This document shows positions 31,696 through 40,691 of a DNA stretch of 44,085 bases, in pieces (positions within the stretch are counted from its first letter, which is position 1; every line of letters begins with the position of its first letter). This DNA comes from Fontimicrobium_A sp034506455. Its GTDB lineage: Bacteria; Zhuqueibacterota; Zhuqueibacteria; Residuimicrobiales; Krinioviventaceae. The translations under genes were made by a program, and so were the position numbers. The notes beneath the pieces are model-generated. The model was not told the DNA's origin, did not search any database, and was given only the letters and a program-made list of their open reading frames with translations. The stretch spans positions 1 to 44,085 of the forward strand of contig JAPDPN010000010.1 of NCBI GenBank assembly GCA_034506455.1, in the 5' to 3' direction.

Positions 31696-33056
31696 TGTTC
31701 AACGTGAAAGCACGAATCGATTCCCTGCTCCGACACCTCGGTCGTGAGTCGGGGCGTACCTTTGCCGTCGGAGCCGGTTCAGTCTTCCTTCTAAAAATAG
31801 TCGGCGCATTTTTGATGCTGCTGGGGCAAATTATTGCCGCGCGGCTCCTTGGTCCTGCAGAATACGGCTATTTTGCGTATGCGCAAAGCGTTTTGCTGAT
31901 CGTAACCGTTTTTACCATTTTAGGCTATGACAACTCGCTGCTGCGCTTTGTGCCGGAATACCGCGTCAATCGGCAATGGCCGATGCTCAAAGGCGTTCTG
32001 ACATTCTCCTTCAAAAGATCGCTGCTGGCCTCCGTCATCGCCGCAGCATTGGGCGCAATACTCTTGACTCTGGATAAACCGCATTTTGCTGCCGGCCAAC
32101 GCGACGCCCTTCAGATTATGCTCCTATGTGTGCCTCTTTACACTCTCACCATGGTTCGCCAGGCGGCTCTGCGGGGATTTCGACACGTCGTGCTTGCCGA
32201 ATTTCCGGAAAGCTTGGTGCGGCCGCTGTTGTTCATTCCGTTGTTGATGTTGGTTTCGCAAATGCGCCCTTTAACGGCCGTGACGGCGTGGTGGATCTAC
32301 TTTTTGGTGGTTCTGGTCGCTTTTTTCTTCGGCTCATGGATGTTGATCCGCATTCTTCCAGGTGAACTCCACCAGGTTAATGCCGAGCATAAAGCGACCG
32401 AGTGGCGCAGCATTTCGCTCGACATGATGTGGATGAACGCCATGAACATCGTCTTTAACCAGGCGGCTGTGGTTTTGCTCGGTTTCTTTTCGCCGCCGGA
32501 AGAAGTGGCGCTTTTTTCCGCCGCAGCAAGGATCGCATTTTTTGTCTCATTTGCCCTGTTTGCCGTCAATTCCATCGCCGCGCCGCTGATTTCGGAATTC
32601 TATTACGGCGGCAGAATGCGAGAACTGGAACGTATCATGACCCTTTCCGCCGCGCTCCTTGCGGCGACGACGTTGTTTGCCGACCTCTTTCTTTTGGCTT
32701 TCGGCAAGTCCGTGCTCGGCGCTTTCGGTGCGCCTTTTCGCAAAGCCTTCGGAATTCTGCTGCTGCTGATGATCGGCCATACAGTCAAGTCGTTTTCCGG
32801 TCCGGCTTCCTATCTGCTCAACATGAGCGGTCGCCAGCGGCTTACGCGGCGGATGATGGCGGTTTTCGTTTTCCTCCATCTCTTGGCCGGAGTTTTGATT
32901 ATCAACCGATTCGGCGCCTTCGGCGCCGCCGTTGTTTCAGCCGCCACCCTCAGCTTCTGGAACTTGGCGCTCGCCGCGGCTGCCTATAAAGTGGTCGGCT
33001 TAGACTCGACATTTTTCACGCTCATCCGCTTCAAAAAAGTGTTTTCCGGAGCGTAA
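31695..33056 (+). CDS. Wzx-type oligosaccharide flippase (MOP superfamily)
   Basis: Wzx turns the undecaprenyl-linked repeat unit from the cytoplasmic to the periplasmic face of the inner membrane. The 453-residue protein has 12 or more predicted helices and the family opening FLLKIVGAFLMLLGQIIAARLLGPAEYGYFAYAQS (cited here as FLLKIVGAF, GQIIAARLLGP and EYGYFAYAQS, residues about 34-68). Later marks are MNIVFNQAAVVLLGFFSPPEEVALFSAAAR in pieces NQAAVVLLG and EVALFSAAARIA. The ATG overlaps the previous stop (TGATG), so translation is coupled; the in-frame TTG three bases earlier is less likely. The polymerase gene follows after one base. Confidence 0.92.
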   Translation: MFNVKARIDSLLRHLGRESGRTFAVGAGSVFLLKIVGAFLMLLGQIIAARLLGPAEYGYFAYAQSVLLIVTVFTILGYDNSLLRFVPEYRVNRQWPMLKGVLTFSFKRSLLASVIAAALGAILLTLDKPHFAAGQRDALQIMLLCVPLYTLTMVRQAALRGFRHVVLAEFPESLVRPLLFIPLLMLVSQMRPLTAVTAWWIYFLVVLVAFFFGSWMLIRILPGELHQVNAEHKATEWRSISLDMMWMNAMNIVFNQAAVVLLGFFSPPEEVALFSAAARIAFFVSFALFAVNSIAAPLISEFYYGGRMRELERIMTLSAALLAATTLFADLFLLAFGKSVLGAFGAPFRKAFGILLLLMIGHTVKSFSGPASYLLNMSGRQRLTRRMMAVFVFLHLLAGVLIINRFGAFGAAVVSAATLSFWNLALAAAAYKVVGLDSTFFTLIRFKKVFSGA

Positions 33057-33057
33057 T

Positions 33058-34368
33058 ATGCTGCAAATTATTCATTTGATTTTCTTTTTCCTCTTTATCC
33101 TGCAGCCGGCGCTGGTGGCCTTGGGTTTTCAAGAGTCTCGTTTCTTTTCCGTCATATGGCTCATGGTGTTCCTGGGTTTGGTCATCGGTCGCATCATCGA
33201 ACGCAAACATGACTTTCCAAGGCTGAATTTCCCTCTCGCTTTACTCATTGTCGCTCTGTTAACCGTGGCGGCCATTCACGGATTCGAACCTAAACTTTTG
33301 CTCAATGCGGGTCAATTCCTCATTGCCGTTCTGACTATGTATTTTTTAATCTATTATGTGATTTTTTATGAGGATGAGGAGCTTTTTTTTGCCAAAGTTT
33401 TTGCGTCGATCCCCTTCTACTTTTATGCCGCCCTTTTGATATCTACCGTTTTGACGGCGTATAACGCGCCGGATGCGCCCCTGCTTTATGTATGGCAATG
33501 CAACGGTATTGAAAACCGCGCACAGCTGATGTACGGCTCGGGCAACCATTTTGGCGTCTATCTCTCAGCGCTGACGCTGATCTCGGCTGTCTACTTGGTT
33601 GCGCAAAAGAGATATTTTCATATCCTGACGATCGGTCTTGCGATCGGATTTCTGGTGATTTCCGGATCGAGAACCGGTCAGGTTGCCATCGTCCTGTTGC
33701 CAATCCTGCTCATCTTTCGACTGCTCCGCCTGCACTACGGATATCTGCTCGCCGCCATTTCCCTTGCCGGAGTGATTATTTATCTGATCGTCTTTAACAA
33801 CGATCTTTATTACTACGTTTATCAATTTTTTCTATGGGTGCATGAGCGTGTGCCTTTGCGCTTTATGCCCGAAGCGCGCTACCATCTCTTGGCCGGACGG
33901 GAAGTTTTGTGGAATACGCTTGTCGAGATGATCCGCAGCAAACCGATATGGGGACATGGCTATTATATTCCTTTTTACGATTTCGGCATCGACGCCGGCT
34001 ATGAAGGAGGGCGGCTGGTGGGCAACGAAACCGCGCCGACCAGCGAAAGCGGCCTGCTGTTTACCGTCCGCTACGGCGTTCCGGCCACGATCGTTTATCT
34101 GTGGTTCATGGTTTCGCCGCTCTTGAAACGGACCCGCGAGCATTTTGAGTTTTACCACGTCTATCTGATTCTCTTTGCTTTCTGCGTGTGGATTTTGAAC
34201 GATTCTCTCTTTATCTCCTATTCGATACAGATTCTTTTCTTTCTCTCCGTCATTGCCGGCCACTTGGCGCTGCAAAAGGACGCCATCGCTCTCCGCCGCT
34301 ATGAGCTGGTGACCAAGCAGATCCGGCCTGAACGGCCGCTTTCGATGCTGCAGGATTGGAATCCATGA
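33058..34368 (+). CDS. O-antigen polymerase/ligase family membrane protein (Wzy/WaaL-like)
   Basis: This 436-residue protein has about 11 predicted membrane helices and the Wzy_C/WaaL signature: YGSGNHFGVYLSALTLI, then VISGSRTGQVAIVLLPILL, then a large periplasmic loop (about 255-340) with LLAGREVLWNTLVEMI and WGHGYYIPFYDF, and ETAPTSESGLLFTVRYGVP. The arginine in SGSRTG and the histidine in GHGYY are typical of the active region. Sequence alone cannot separate a repeat-unit polymerase (Wzy) from a lipid A ligase (WaaL). Next to Wzx and Wzc, polymerase is the more likely role. It overlaps the next gene by four bases (ATGA). Confidence 0.9.
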   Translation: MLQIIHLIFFFLFILQPALVALGFQESRFFSVIWLMVFLGLVIGRIIERKHDFPRLNFPLALLIVALLTVAAIHGFEPKLLLNAGQFLIAVLTMYFLIYYVIFYEDEELFFAKVFASIPFYFYAALLISTVLTAYNAPDAPLLYVWQCNGIENRAQLMYGSGNHFGVYLSALTLISAVYLVAQKRYFHILTIGLAIGFLVISGSRTGQVAIVLLPILLIFRLLRLHYGYLLAAISLAGVIIYLIVFNNDLYYYVYQFFLWVHERVPLRFMPEARYHLLAGREVLWNTLVEMIRSKPIWGHGYYIPFYDFGIDAGYEGGRLVGNETAPTSESGLLFTVRYGVPATIVYLWFMVSPLLKRTREHFEFYHVYLILFAFCVWILNDSLFISYSIQILFFLSVIAGHLALQKDAIALRRYELVTKQIRPERPLSMLQDWNP

Positions 34369-35411
34369 GGGATATTAAGAATCTCCTGGTCTTTCACATC
34401 GGCCATTTGGGGGATACCATTATGATTCTGCCCTCATTTTGGGCCCTGCGCGATGCCTTTCCCCATGGCCGCTTCACCCTGCTGACCGACCGTATGGACG
34501 GCGAAGGCTATGTCAATGCCGCCGATCTCTTTTCTTCCGATTTTTTTGCGGAAATCATTATTTTTTCCAAAAGTGCCGACGGCGATAAACGTCATCTGCG
34601 TTCACTCGTGGAACTCTGGCCGAAACTGCGCGCACGACGATTCGAAGCCGTCGCTTACTTGACACCCTCACGACGTCAAAAGCGGCAGATTTTGCGCGAT
34701 CGACTCTATTTTCGCTCGCTCGGCATCGGCAGGCTCCTTGGTTTTCGCGGCTTTGGTCCCTTTACCGGTGAGATGGCCAAGCTCCATGAAGCCGAGCGCA
34801 TTCTGCGGCGCCTGTCCAAGGACGGCATTCCTGTCGGCCGCATCTCTTTCGATTTGCTGCTCAATCAAGCGGATGATGCCGAAGCGCAAAAGCTGCTCGA
34901 AGAGAAAGGGCTTTCTTTGGACGATGAGCACTGTGTGGCCGTCGCGCCGTTTTCGAAAATGCAGGCGAAACGGTGGCCGATGGAACGCTACGCCGCGCTC
35001 ATCGAACGGCTGATCGCCGATTTTGCGGTTTTTCCGATTGTCCTCGGCGGCAGGGACGAAAAGGAGCAGGGAGATGCCTTGATAAATTATTGGAAGACCG
35101 GTCTAAATGCCGCAGGCCTTAAGGTGCGGGCGACGGCCGCGCTTTTGCGCCGTTGCCGCTCCTATATCGGCAACGATACCGGTGCAATGCATCTTGCTGC
35201 TTCGGTAGGCGTCCCCTGCTTGGCCATCTTTTCCGCGCGCGACGAGCCGTACAAGTGGCGTCCCTATGGCGACGGCCATATTGTTCTGCGCCGAGAAATC
35301 GAATGCGCGGGCTGCCTGTTGACCCATTGTGAGCACCGATCCTGTTTGATGCAGATCACCGTCGATGAGGCGACTGAAAAGGCCAGGGAACTATTGCGCA
35401 GGGGTTTGTAA
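34365..35411 (+). CDS. Glycosyltransferase family 9 (heptosyltransferase-like)
   Basis: This 348-residue GT-B enzyme resembles ADP-heptose:LPS heptosyltransferases. Seen: NLLVFHIGHLGDTIMILPSF at the N-terminus with the conserved G-D, then VAVAPFSKMQAKRWPMERYA, FPIVLGGRDEKEQG, and YIGNDTGAMHLAASVGVPCL (about 269-288) with the donor-site aspartate. Near the end, C-x2-C-x4-C (CAGCLLTHCEHRSC) is common in this family. The acceptor and sugar cannot be stated; heptose addition to the lipopolysaccharide core or to the exported polymer are both possible. I use ATG 34365, which overlaps the preceding stop, instead of TTG 34356. Confidence 0.9.
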   Translation: MRDIKNLLVFHIGHLGDTIMILPSFWALRDAFPHGRFTLLTDRMDGEGYVNAADLFSSDFFAEIIIFSKSADGDKRHLRSLVELWPKLRARRFEAVAYLTPSRRQKRQILRDRLYFRSLGIGRLLGFRGFGPFTGEMAKLHEAERILRRLSKDGIPVGRISFDLLLNQADDAEAQKLLEEKGLSLDDEHCVAVAPFSKMQAKRWPMERYAALIERLIADFAVFPIVLGGRDEKEQGDALINYWKTGLNAAGLKVRATAALLRRCRSYIGNDTGAMHLAASVGVPCLAIFSARDEPYKWRPYGDGHIVLRREIECAGCLLTHCEHRSCLMQITVDEATEKARELLRRGL

Positions 35412-35414
35412 GTT

Positions 35415-36608
35415 GTGCGGACCATTCGCATTTTAAGGATAACCTCAAATCTCAGCAAGGGGGGCGCCGGAGCCCATGTTCTGGCGGTGCATCGCGCCGT
35501 CAATCGAATCGACGGTTTCGAGTCCTATCTCTGGTGTCCGCGGGAAACGATCGACGAGGAACGCATCATTCATGATACATTGCCCAAAGCTGTCGTATTT
35601 TTCAATGCCGCTCGTACCCGTGTCCTCGGGCTGGACAGCCTCTATGCGCCCCTCTTCGGCCGTCGGCTGGCGCAGCTTGCCCCTCAATTCGACATCATTC
35701 ACCTGCATCATCTGGAGGGTTATTTTTTTGATCTGCGTTCCTTATATTTTCTTAAAGATAAAAACGTCGTGCTGACCTTGCATGACATGTGGCCTTTGAC
35801 CGGTCGTTGCAGCGTGAATTACGATTGTGAGAGATGGCAAAGTCGATGCAGTCGCTGCCCGCATACCGATGTCTATCCTGCCGTGTGGGTCGATCGGTCG
35901 GCGTTTCTGCATGAACAAAAAAAGCGCGCTTTTGCCGCGCTGAATTCTCTTAGAGTCGTTGCAATTTCCCAATATAACGCGGAAAACGTGCGTCATAGCC
36001 ATCTCAAACATACTCCAATATCCGTCATTCCACCGGCCGTGGATTGCTTGAGCTTTTTCCCTGAGAAACGTCGGGATGCTCAGACGGTCATCGGCGCGGT
36101 GGCCGTCCGCCATGATTTCAGCACCAAGGGTTTAGATGATTTACTGCAGTTCATCCTCTATACCCGCGATGCCGGTTTGCCGCTTCGCTTTCGTATCGTC
36201 GGCAAAGTCTCATCGGCGGCGCAAAGGCAGTTGGAATGCCTGCCTCATGTCGATCTCTTTCCCTTCACCGGCAGCCTCGACGAGCTGCGCCGTCATTACA
36301 ACGCCATGTCGCTGCTCATCAACCTGTCGCGCCAGGAGACCTTCGGCAAAACCAACATCGAGGCGCAGGCCTGCGGCATACCGGTTTTGGCGCGCGACAT
36401 CCCGCCGTTTCGCGAAAACGTTCATTTCGGCGCCCTATGCAGCGATTGTTCGCCTCAGGCTCTCCACAAAATGATCAACTCTATTCTGGACCGACAATGG
36501 CCAAGGGAGGAGATGCATACGGAAATTAAGCGCCGCTATGACCTTTCAATCCTCGGTGAACGTTATGCGGCCCTCTATCGCTCCTTTTTCGAAGAGGAGA
36601 AAAGATGA
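35415..36608 (+). CDS. Glycosyltransferase family 4
   Basis: This 397-residue GT-B glycosyltransferase starts at GTG 35415, three bases after the previous stop, with AGGGG upstream. The N-domain begins RILRITSNLSKGGAGAHVLA and has LHHLEGYFFDL and the characteristic LHDMWPLTGRCSVNYDCERW with clustered cysteines continuing CSRCPHTD, a signature of WcaC/WbbI-type exopolysaccharide transferases. The C-domain has a donor site NLSRQETFGKTNIEAQACGI (about 303-322) with the E-x7-E type pair. The likely job is addition of one sugar to the lipid-linked repeat unit on the cytoplasmic face. It overlaps the next gene by four bases. Confidence 0.92.
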   Translation: MRTIRILRITSNLSKGGAGAHVLAVHRAVNRIDGFESYLWCPRETIDEERIIHDTLPKAVVFFNAARTRVLGLDSLYAPLFGRRLAQLAPQFDIIHLHHLEGYFFDLRSLYFLKDKNVVLTLHDMWPLTGRCSVNYDCERWQSRCSRCPHTDVYPAVWVDRSAFLHEQKKRAFAALNSLRVVAISQYNAENVRHSHLKHTPISVIPPAVDCLSFFPEKRRDAQTVIGAVAVRHDFSTKGLDDLLQFILYTRDAGLPLRFRIVGKVSSAAQRQLECLPHVDLFPFTGSLDELRRHYNAMSLLINLSRQETFGKTNIEAQACGIPVLARDIPPFRENVHFGALCSDCSPQALHKMINSILDRQWPREEMHTEIKRRYDLSILGERYAALYRSFFEEEKR

Positions 36609-37783
36609 AGCTGCTGCTAAGCGACTATGGCGGCTATGCGTTCATCTATGACCTCGGCCGCGAGCTGGCGAGGCGCGGGCATGAGGTGATTCACGCTTTC
36701 ACCAGCGACAGTGCCAGTCCGCAAGGCGATTACGTTTCTGAGGGAAAGCTCACCGTCATCAACCTGCGGCTGCCTTTCGACCGCAAGGCGGGGTTCCTGC
36801 AGCGGTGGGCGGCGGAGCGCGCTTACGGCAAAAAGGCTGCAGCTCTGCTGCGCAAAGAACAACCTGAGGTAATTATGGCCGCCGATACCCCTTTGGAGGC
36901 CTTGCGGCATCTGTTTGCCGCTTCGCGCCGTTACCGGATACCCTTTGTTTTTTGGTGGCAGGACATTCTTGGCGATGCCATGGTAGCGGTCCTAAGTAAG
37001 AAATTTGGAAAGCTTGGATATGCGATCGGCAGTTTTTATCGGCAGACGGAGCGGCGCTGTCTGGCGCAGGCCTCTGCCGTCATCGCAGTATCCGAGCTCT
37101 TTGTCAGGCGGCTGCATGATTGGAGCGTTGAACAGCCGAACCTGCATGTGATTCACAACTGGGCTTCGCCGGAAACAATTCGTCCCCTGCCCAAAGAGAA
37201 CGATTTCAGCCGTCGTCACGGCCTGACGGATCGATTCGTCGTTTTGTACGCCGGCACCTTGGGTATGAAACAGAATCCGCAAACCCTAGTCGATGCCGCT
37301 AAATATTTGCTACAGGAAAGTGAAATTCTTTTTGTGGTTGCTGCGGACGGCGTCGCAGTTCCTTTTTTGCGCGCCCAAAAAGAGGAGTTGCGGCTCGACA
37401 ATCTGCTTATTCTGCCGCTGCAGCCGTTTCGCGACGTACCGCTTTTGCTGGCGAGCGGCGATGTCCATTTGGTTTTGCTGAACGAGGATGCCGCGCGGTA
37501 CAGCGTCCCTTCAAAGATTTGGACTTCCTGCTGCGCCGGACGCCCGATTCTCATTTCGGCTCCTCCCGATAGTGATGCCGCTCGCTGCGTTCAGCAAATC
37601 GGTGTAGGAAAGGCGGTCGGCGGCGGTGCCGAATTGGCTACGGAACTTCTAAGGCTTTATCATGATAAAGAAATGCGCCGGATTATGGGAGGAAACGGCC
37701 GGCGTTATGCAGAGCAAAATTTTCACCTATCGACAATCGCTGAACGCTTTGAACGCGTGCTGAATAAAGCACGAAAAGTGTGA
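36605..37783 (+). CDS. Glycosyltransferase family 4 (WbuB/WcaI-like)
   Basis: This 392-residue GT-B enzyme opens KLLLSDYGGYAFIYDLGREL and continues RRGHEVIHAFTSDSASPQGD. FVFWWQDILGDAMVAVLSKK (about 116-135) resembles the W-x-Q-D region of WcaI/WbuB. Further marks are AVIAVSELFVRRLHDW, IHNWASPETI, VLYAGTLGMKQNPQTLVDAA and a donor site near KIWTSCCAGRPIL. WbuB-like enzymes transfer fucosamine-type or fucose residues, which would fit the Fkp gene in the same locus, but specificity cannot be read here. Its ATG overlaps the preceding stop. The initiating transferase follows after 14 bases. Confidence 0.92.
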   Translation: MKLLLSDYGGYAFIYDLGRELARRGHEVIHAFTSDSASPQGDYVSEGKLTVINLRLPFDRKAGFLQRWAAERAYGKKAAALLRKEQPEVIMAADTPLEALRHLFAASRRYRIPFVFWWQDILGDAMVAVLSKKFGKLGYAIGSFYRQTERRCLAQASAVIAVSELFVRRLHDWSVEQPNLHVIHNWASPETIRPLPKENDFSRRHGLTDRFVVLYAGTLGMKQNPQTLVDAAKYLLQESEILFVVAADGVAVPFLRAQKEELRLDNLLILPLQPFRDVPLLLASGDVHLVLLNEDAARYSVPSKIWTSCCAGRPILISAPPDSDAARCVQQIGVGKAVGGGAELATELLRLYHDKEMRRIMGGNGRRYAEQNFHLSTIAERFERVLNKARKV

Positions 37784-37797
37784 AAAGATAAAGAACC

Positions 37798-39198
37798 ATG
37801 TTGCGCGAACACTCGAATATTTTGAACGGTCTGCGTCGCTTCGTCGATTTGGTGATTTTGTTCCTATCCTTTCTGGCAGCCTACCATCTGCGGTTCGGAC
37901 TCTTTCCTTTGCCGGAAGAGATGACCACTGCGCCGTCGCTGCAGCATTATCTGCCCAATCTTGCTCTCCTGCTGTTCCTTTGGCTCCTGGTTACGCAGTT
38001 CAGCGGCCTCTATTCCGGGAAAAAGCTCTCCGTGAAAGTCGTCGACATCCGGGCGATCGCCGTTTCGCTGGTCTCCACTTTATTTTTCTATGCAGGCACC
38101 GGATTTATCTTCAAGTCTTTCGACGTCTCCCGACTAATGCTCCTGATTTTCACGCCGCTCAGCGCGTTTTTATTGACGGCCTGGCACTTTTTTTTCCAAT
38201 ATTCGCTGAAAGTTAAATGGTTCGGCGCCAAACCGCGGAATCTATTGATCATCGGCGCCGGACCGACTGCAAGAAGGTTCGCCTACGAAATCATGACCCA
38301 TCGCGAAACCGGCTACCAAGTGCTGGGTTTTTTGGATGACGAATCGAATGCTGACAGCGACTTGCCGCGACCGCTTTTGGGAAGAGTGTCGGATATTGCG
38401 AAAATTCTCGCCAATTTTGCCGTCGATCGGGTTGTCGTCGCTCTGAGTATGAAAGAGTCGCGGCATTTGGAGCAAGTGGTCCGCGAATGCGAATATGCCG
38501 GCATCGAAGTGAACATCATTCCCGATCTCTTTCAGTTCATCCATCCCCGCGCCAAAGTGCTTAACCTCAACGGCATCCCTTTGATCGGAGTGCGTCCCAA
38601 TCCGGTCGATACCTGGCAGTATGTTTACCTCAAGCGTGCGTTCGATATTCTTTTCAGCCTGGTTTTTCTTGTCCTTGTCAGCCCGTTGATGATTTTGATC
38701 GCCTTGTTGGTCAAGCTGACTTCGAAAGGGCCGATTCTGTTCGCGCAGACCCGTTTAGGCACGCAGGGGCGCCCCTTTACAATATACAAATTCAGAACCA
38801 TGCGCGTCGATACGGGAGGGGAAAGCGATACGCGCTGGACGACTCCGGAAGACGAGCGCGTCACGCCCATCGGCAAAATTCTACGCCGCACCTCGCTGGA
38901 TGAGCTGCCGCAGTTCTGGAACGTGCTCAAAGGCGACATGAGCGTCGTCGGACCGCGACCCGAACGCCCCTATTTCGCCGAAAAGTTCCGTCGGCACATT
39001 CCCGAATATATGATCCGCCATCAGGTCAAAACCGGTCTTACCGGCTGGGCTCAAGTCAACGGCCTGCGCGGCGATACTTCCATCGAAAAACGAATTCAAT
39101 ACGATATTTTTTATATCGAAAACTGGTCTTTTTCATTCGATTTGCGTATAATCCTGCTGACGCTGATGAAAGGGCTTTTTAATAAGAACGCTTATTAA
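37798..39198 (+). CDS. Polyprenyl-phosphate sugar-1-phosphate transferase (WcaJ/WbaP-like, initiating enzyme)
   Basis: This enzyme begins each repeat unit by moving a sugar-1-phosphate, often glucose, to undecaprenyl phosphate. The 466 residues have four N-terminal helices (about 13-140), a cytosolic nucleotide-binding-like domain (about 145-270; LLIIGAGPTARRFAYEI, LGFLDDESNAD), a fifth helix (about 285-305), and the C-terminal sugar transferase domain. The last has KLTSKGPILFAQTRLG, IYKFRTMRVD, GKILRRTSLDELPQFWNVL in pieces RRTSLDELPQFWN, then GDMSVVGPRPERP and TGLTGWAQVNGLRGDTS. The length and arrangement match undecaprenyl-phosphate glucose phosphotransferases. UppS, encoded in this window, makes its lipid substrate. 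Its last codons overlap the likely start of the Wzi-like gene. Confidence 0.94.
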   Translation: MLREHSNILNGLRRFVDLVILFLSFLAAYHLRFGLFPLPEEMTTAPSLQHYLPNLALLLFLWLLVTQFSGLYSGKKLSVKVVDIRAIAVSLVSTLFFYAGTGFIFKSFDVSRLMLLIFTPLSAFLLTAWHFFFQYSLKVKWFGAKPRNLLIIGAGPTARRFAYEIMTHRETGYQVLGFLDDESNADSDLPRPLLGRVSDIAKILANFAVDRVVVALSMKESRHLEQVVRECEYAGIEVNIIPDLFQFIHPRAKVLNLNGIPLIGVRPNPVDTWQYVYLKRAFDILFSLVFLVLVSPLMILIALLVKLTSKGPILFAQTRLGTQGRPFTIYKFRTMRVDTGGESDTRWTTPEDERVTPIGKILRRTSLDELPQFWNVLKGDMSVVGPRPERPYFAEKFRRHIPEYMIRHQVKTGLTGWAQVNGLRGDTSIEKRIQYDIFYIENWSFSFDLRIILLTLMKGLFNKNAY

Positions 39199-39223
39199 AA
39201 TATTTTTCGGCTTTGTTCTGCTG

Positions 39224-40672
39224 ATGCTCTACCGGCCGGTCGTCGGACAAACCATCGTTCCCGACCACTGGTTGGTGGATGAAATCCGTTATCTGCAGCA
39301 TCGCGGCAGACTGTGGAATTTGTCGCTCTTACAAATGCCTTACGATGTCGGATCGCTGCAGGCGGAACAGACGGAAATAGACCCTGTCGGGCTGTATCTG
39401 CGGCGTTGGAATCGGCAAGGCGGTAATGATTTCCTCTTTACCTGGAACCGCTTCGACCAAAGGTTTTCCTCGCAAGCCGACCAGTCTTTAAACTCAACTT
39501 TGCGGTTGGGCCTCGGCGCTGCCGCAGCGCCAGGGATTAAAGCCGTCACTTCATTTTATATCGACAACCAACTCGATGCCGACTCGCTCTACATCGGCAA
39601 GCGCCAAGGCGGTTGGGCTGCCTTTACAGAACAGGCTTATTTGTCCTTCAAAACCGGTCGATTCACCTTTCGGCTCGGCCGCGATTACCTCGTATGGGGG
39701 CCGGGTCGCGATGCTTCTTTGATGATTTCTGTCTCGGCGAGGCCGATGGATCATTTTTACGGCGCATGGACTCACCCTAATCTTCAATTCTCATTCTTTG
39801 CCGCGCAGCTTGACCAAACCAATTATCCGATTAACGCCAAACCCGCGCAGCAAAACCGCTTCCTGTCAGGCCATCGAATCGAGTGGCGGCCGCGACAGTT
39901 TTTGCGGGTCGCCCTAAGTGAAACGGCGTTATACGGGGGACCAAATAGCGGCTTTGACTTGGCGTTCATGAATCCGTTGATCTTTTTCACCGGCGAGGAG
40001 CACAACGGACCGCAGACCGCCAACGTCATGGCGATGCTGGATATTGTCGCGCTGGCGGCAGATCAGTTGACCTTTTATGCAAGTTTTCTATTGGATGATA
40101 TCCAGCTTGAACGCGCGAACGTCGACGACAAGGGCGAACCGCCGGAGTACGGCCTGACGGCCGGATTGAACTGGGCGGATCCTTTGCACCTGCCTGGAGT
40201 CGATTGGTTTGCCGAGTACACCCGCGTGACCAATCGTACTTACAACGGGCAGGGAGGAGCGTGGGAAAAATACCTGCATCGAAACGTGCCGATTGGTCAT
40301 TTTTTGGGCAACGATTTCGAACGGATGATTCTCGGCGTAAGCGCAAGGCCCGCTCGGACATGGAGAATGAGCGCTTCCTGGGAGCATCGCCGTCGCGGTG
40401 AAGGCCGCGTAAGTAAACCGTTCGATACTCCATGGCGTGATCTGCCGCCCGGCCAAAAGTATGTAGAGCCCTTTCCCACCGGTATTGTGGAATCCGCCCA
40501 TTTTTTAAACTTTTCCGTACGTCGTTATTTCGGCTGTCTCGGATTTCTTGAAGCGCAGGCGGCCTATCGAACCGTCAAACAGGTCGAAAACCAAATCGGA
40601 ATAGATGATTCCGGTTGGGAAGCCGCGCTGCGTCTCTCCCTTGAACTCCTCGCCTCCCATTCGATGAACTGA
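39224..40672 (+). CDS. Wzi-like capsule assembly outer-membrane protein
   Basis: This protein resembles the Wzi family of outer-membrane barrels that hold capsule at the surface: FTFRLGRDYLVWGPGRDASL, ISVSARPMDHFYGAWTHP, AFMNPLIFFTGEEHNGP and ASFLLDDIQLERANVDDKGE are typical. From ATG 39224 it has 482 residues, but this start cuts a signal peptide: the frame is open from 39170 and encodes R-T-L-I-K-I-F-F-G-F-V-L-L before the ATG. No ATG, GTG or TTG occurs there. ATA 39182, seven bases after AAAGGG (39169-39174), would give a normal signal peptide and 496 residues; ATT 39194 and CTG 39218 or 39221 are other options. The true start is thus probably upstream and overlaps the preceding gene. Confidence 0.86.
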   Translation: MLYRPVVGQTIVPDHWLVDEIRYLQHRGRLWNLSLLQMPYDVGSLQAEQTEIDPVGLYLRRWNRQGGNDFLFTWNRFDQRFSSQADQSLNSTLRLGLGAAAAPGIKAVTSFYIDNQLDADSLYIGKRQGGWAAFTEQAYLSFKTGRFTFRLGRDYLVWGPGRDASLMISVSARPMDHFYGAWTHPNLQFSFFAAQLDQTNYPINAKPAQQNRFLSGHRIEWRPRQFLRVALSETALYGGPNSGFDLAFMNPLIFFTGEEHNGPQTANVMAMLDIVALAADQLTFYASFLLDDIQLERANVDDKGEPPEYGLTAGLNWADPLHLPGVDWFAEYTRVTNRTYNGQGGAWEKYLHRNVPIGHFLGNDFERMILGVSARPARTWRMSASWEHRRRGEGRVSKPFDTPWRDLPPGQKYVEPFPTGIVESAHFLNFSVRRYFGCLGFLEAQAAYRTVKQVENQIGIDDSGWEAALRLSLELLASHSMN

Positions 40673-40691
40673 CATCCCGAACGGAGATCTT

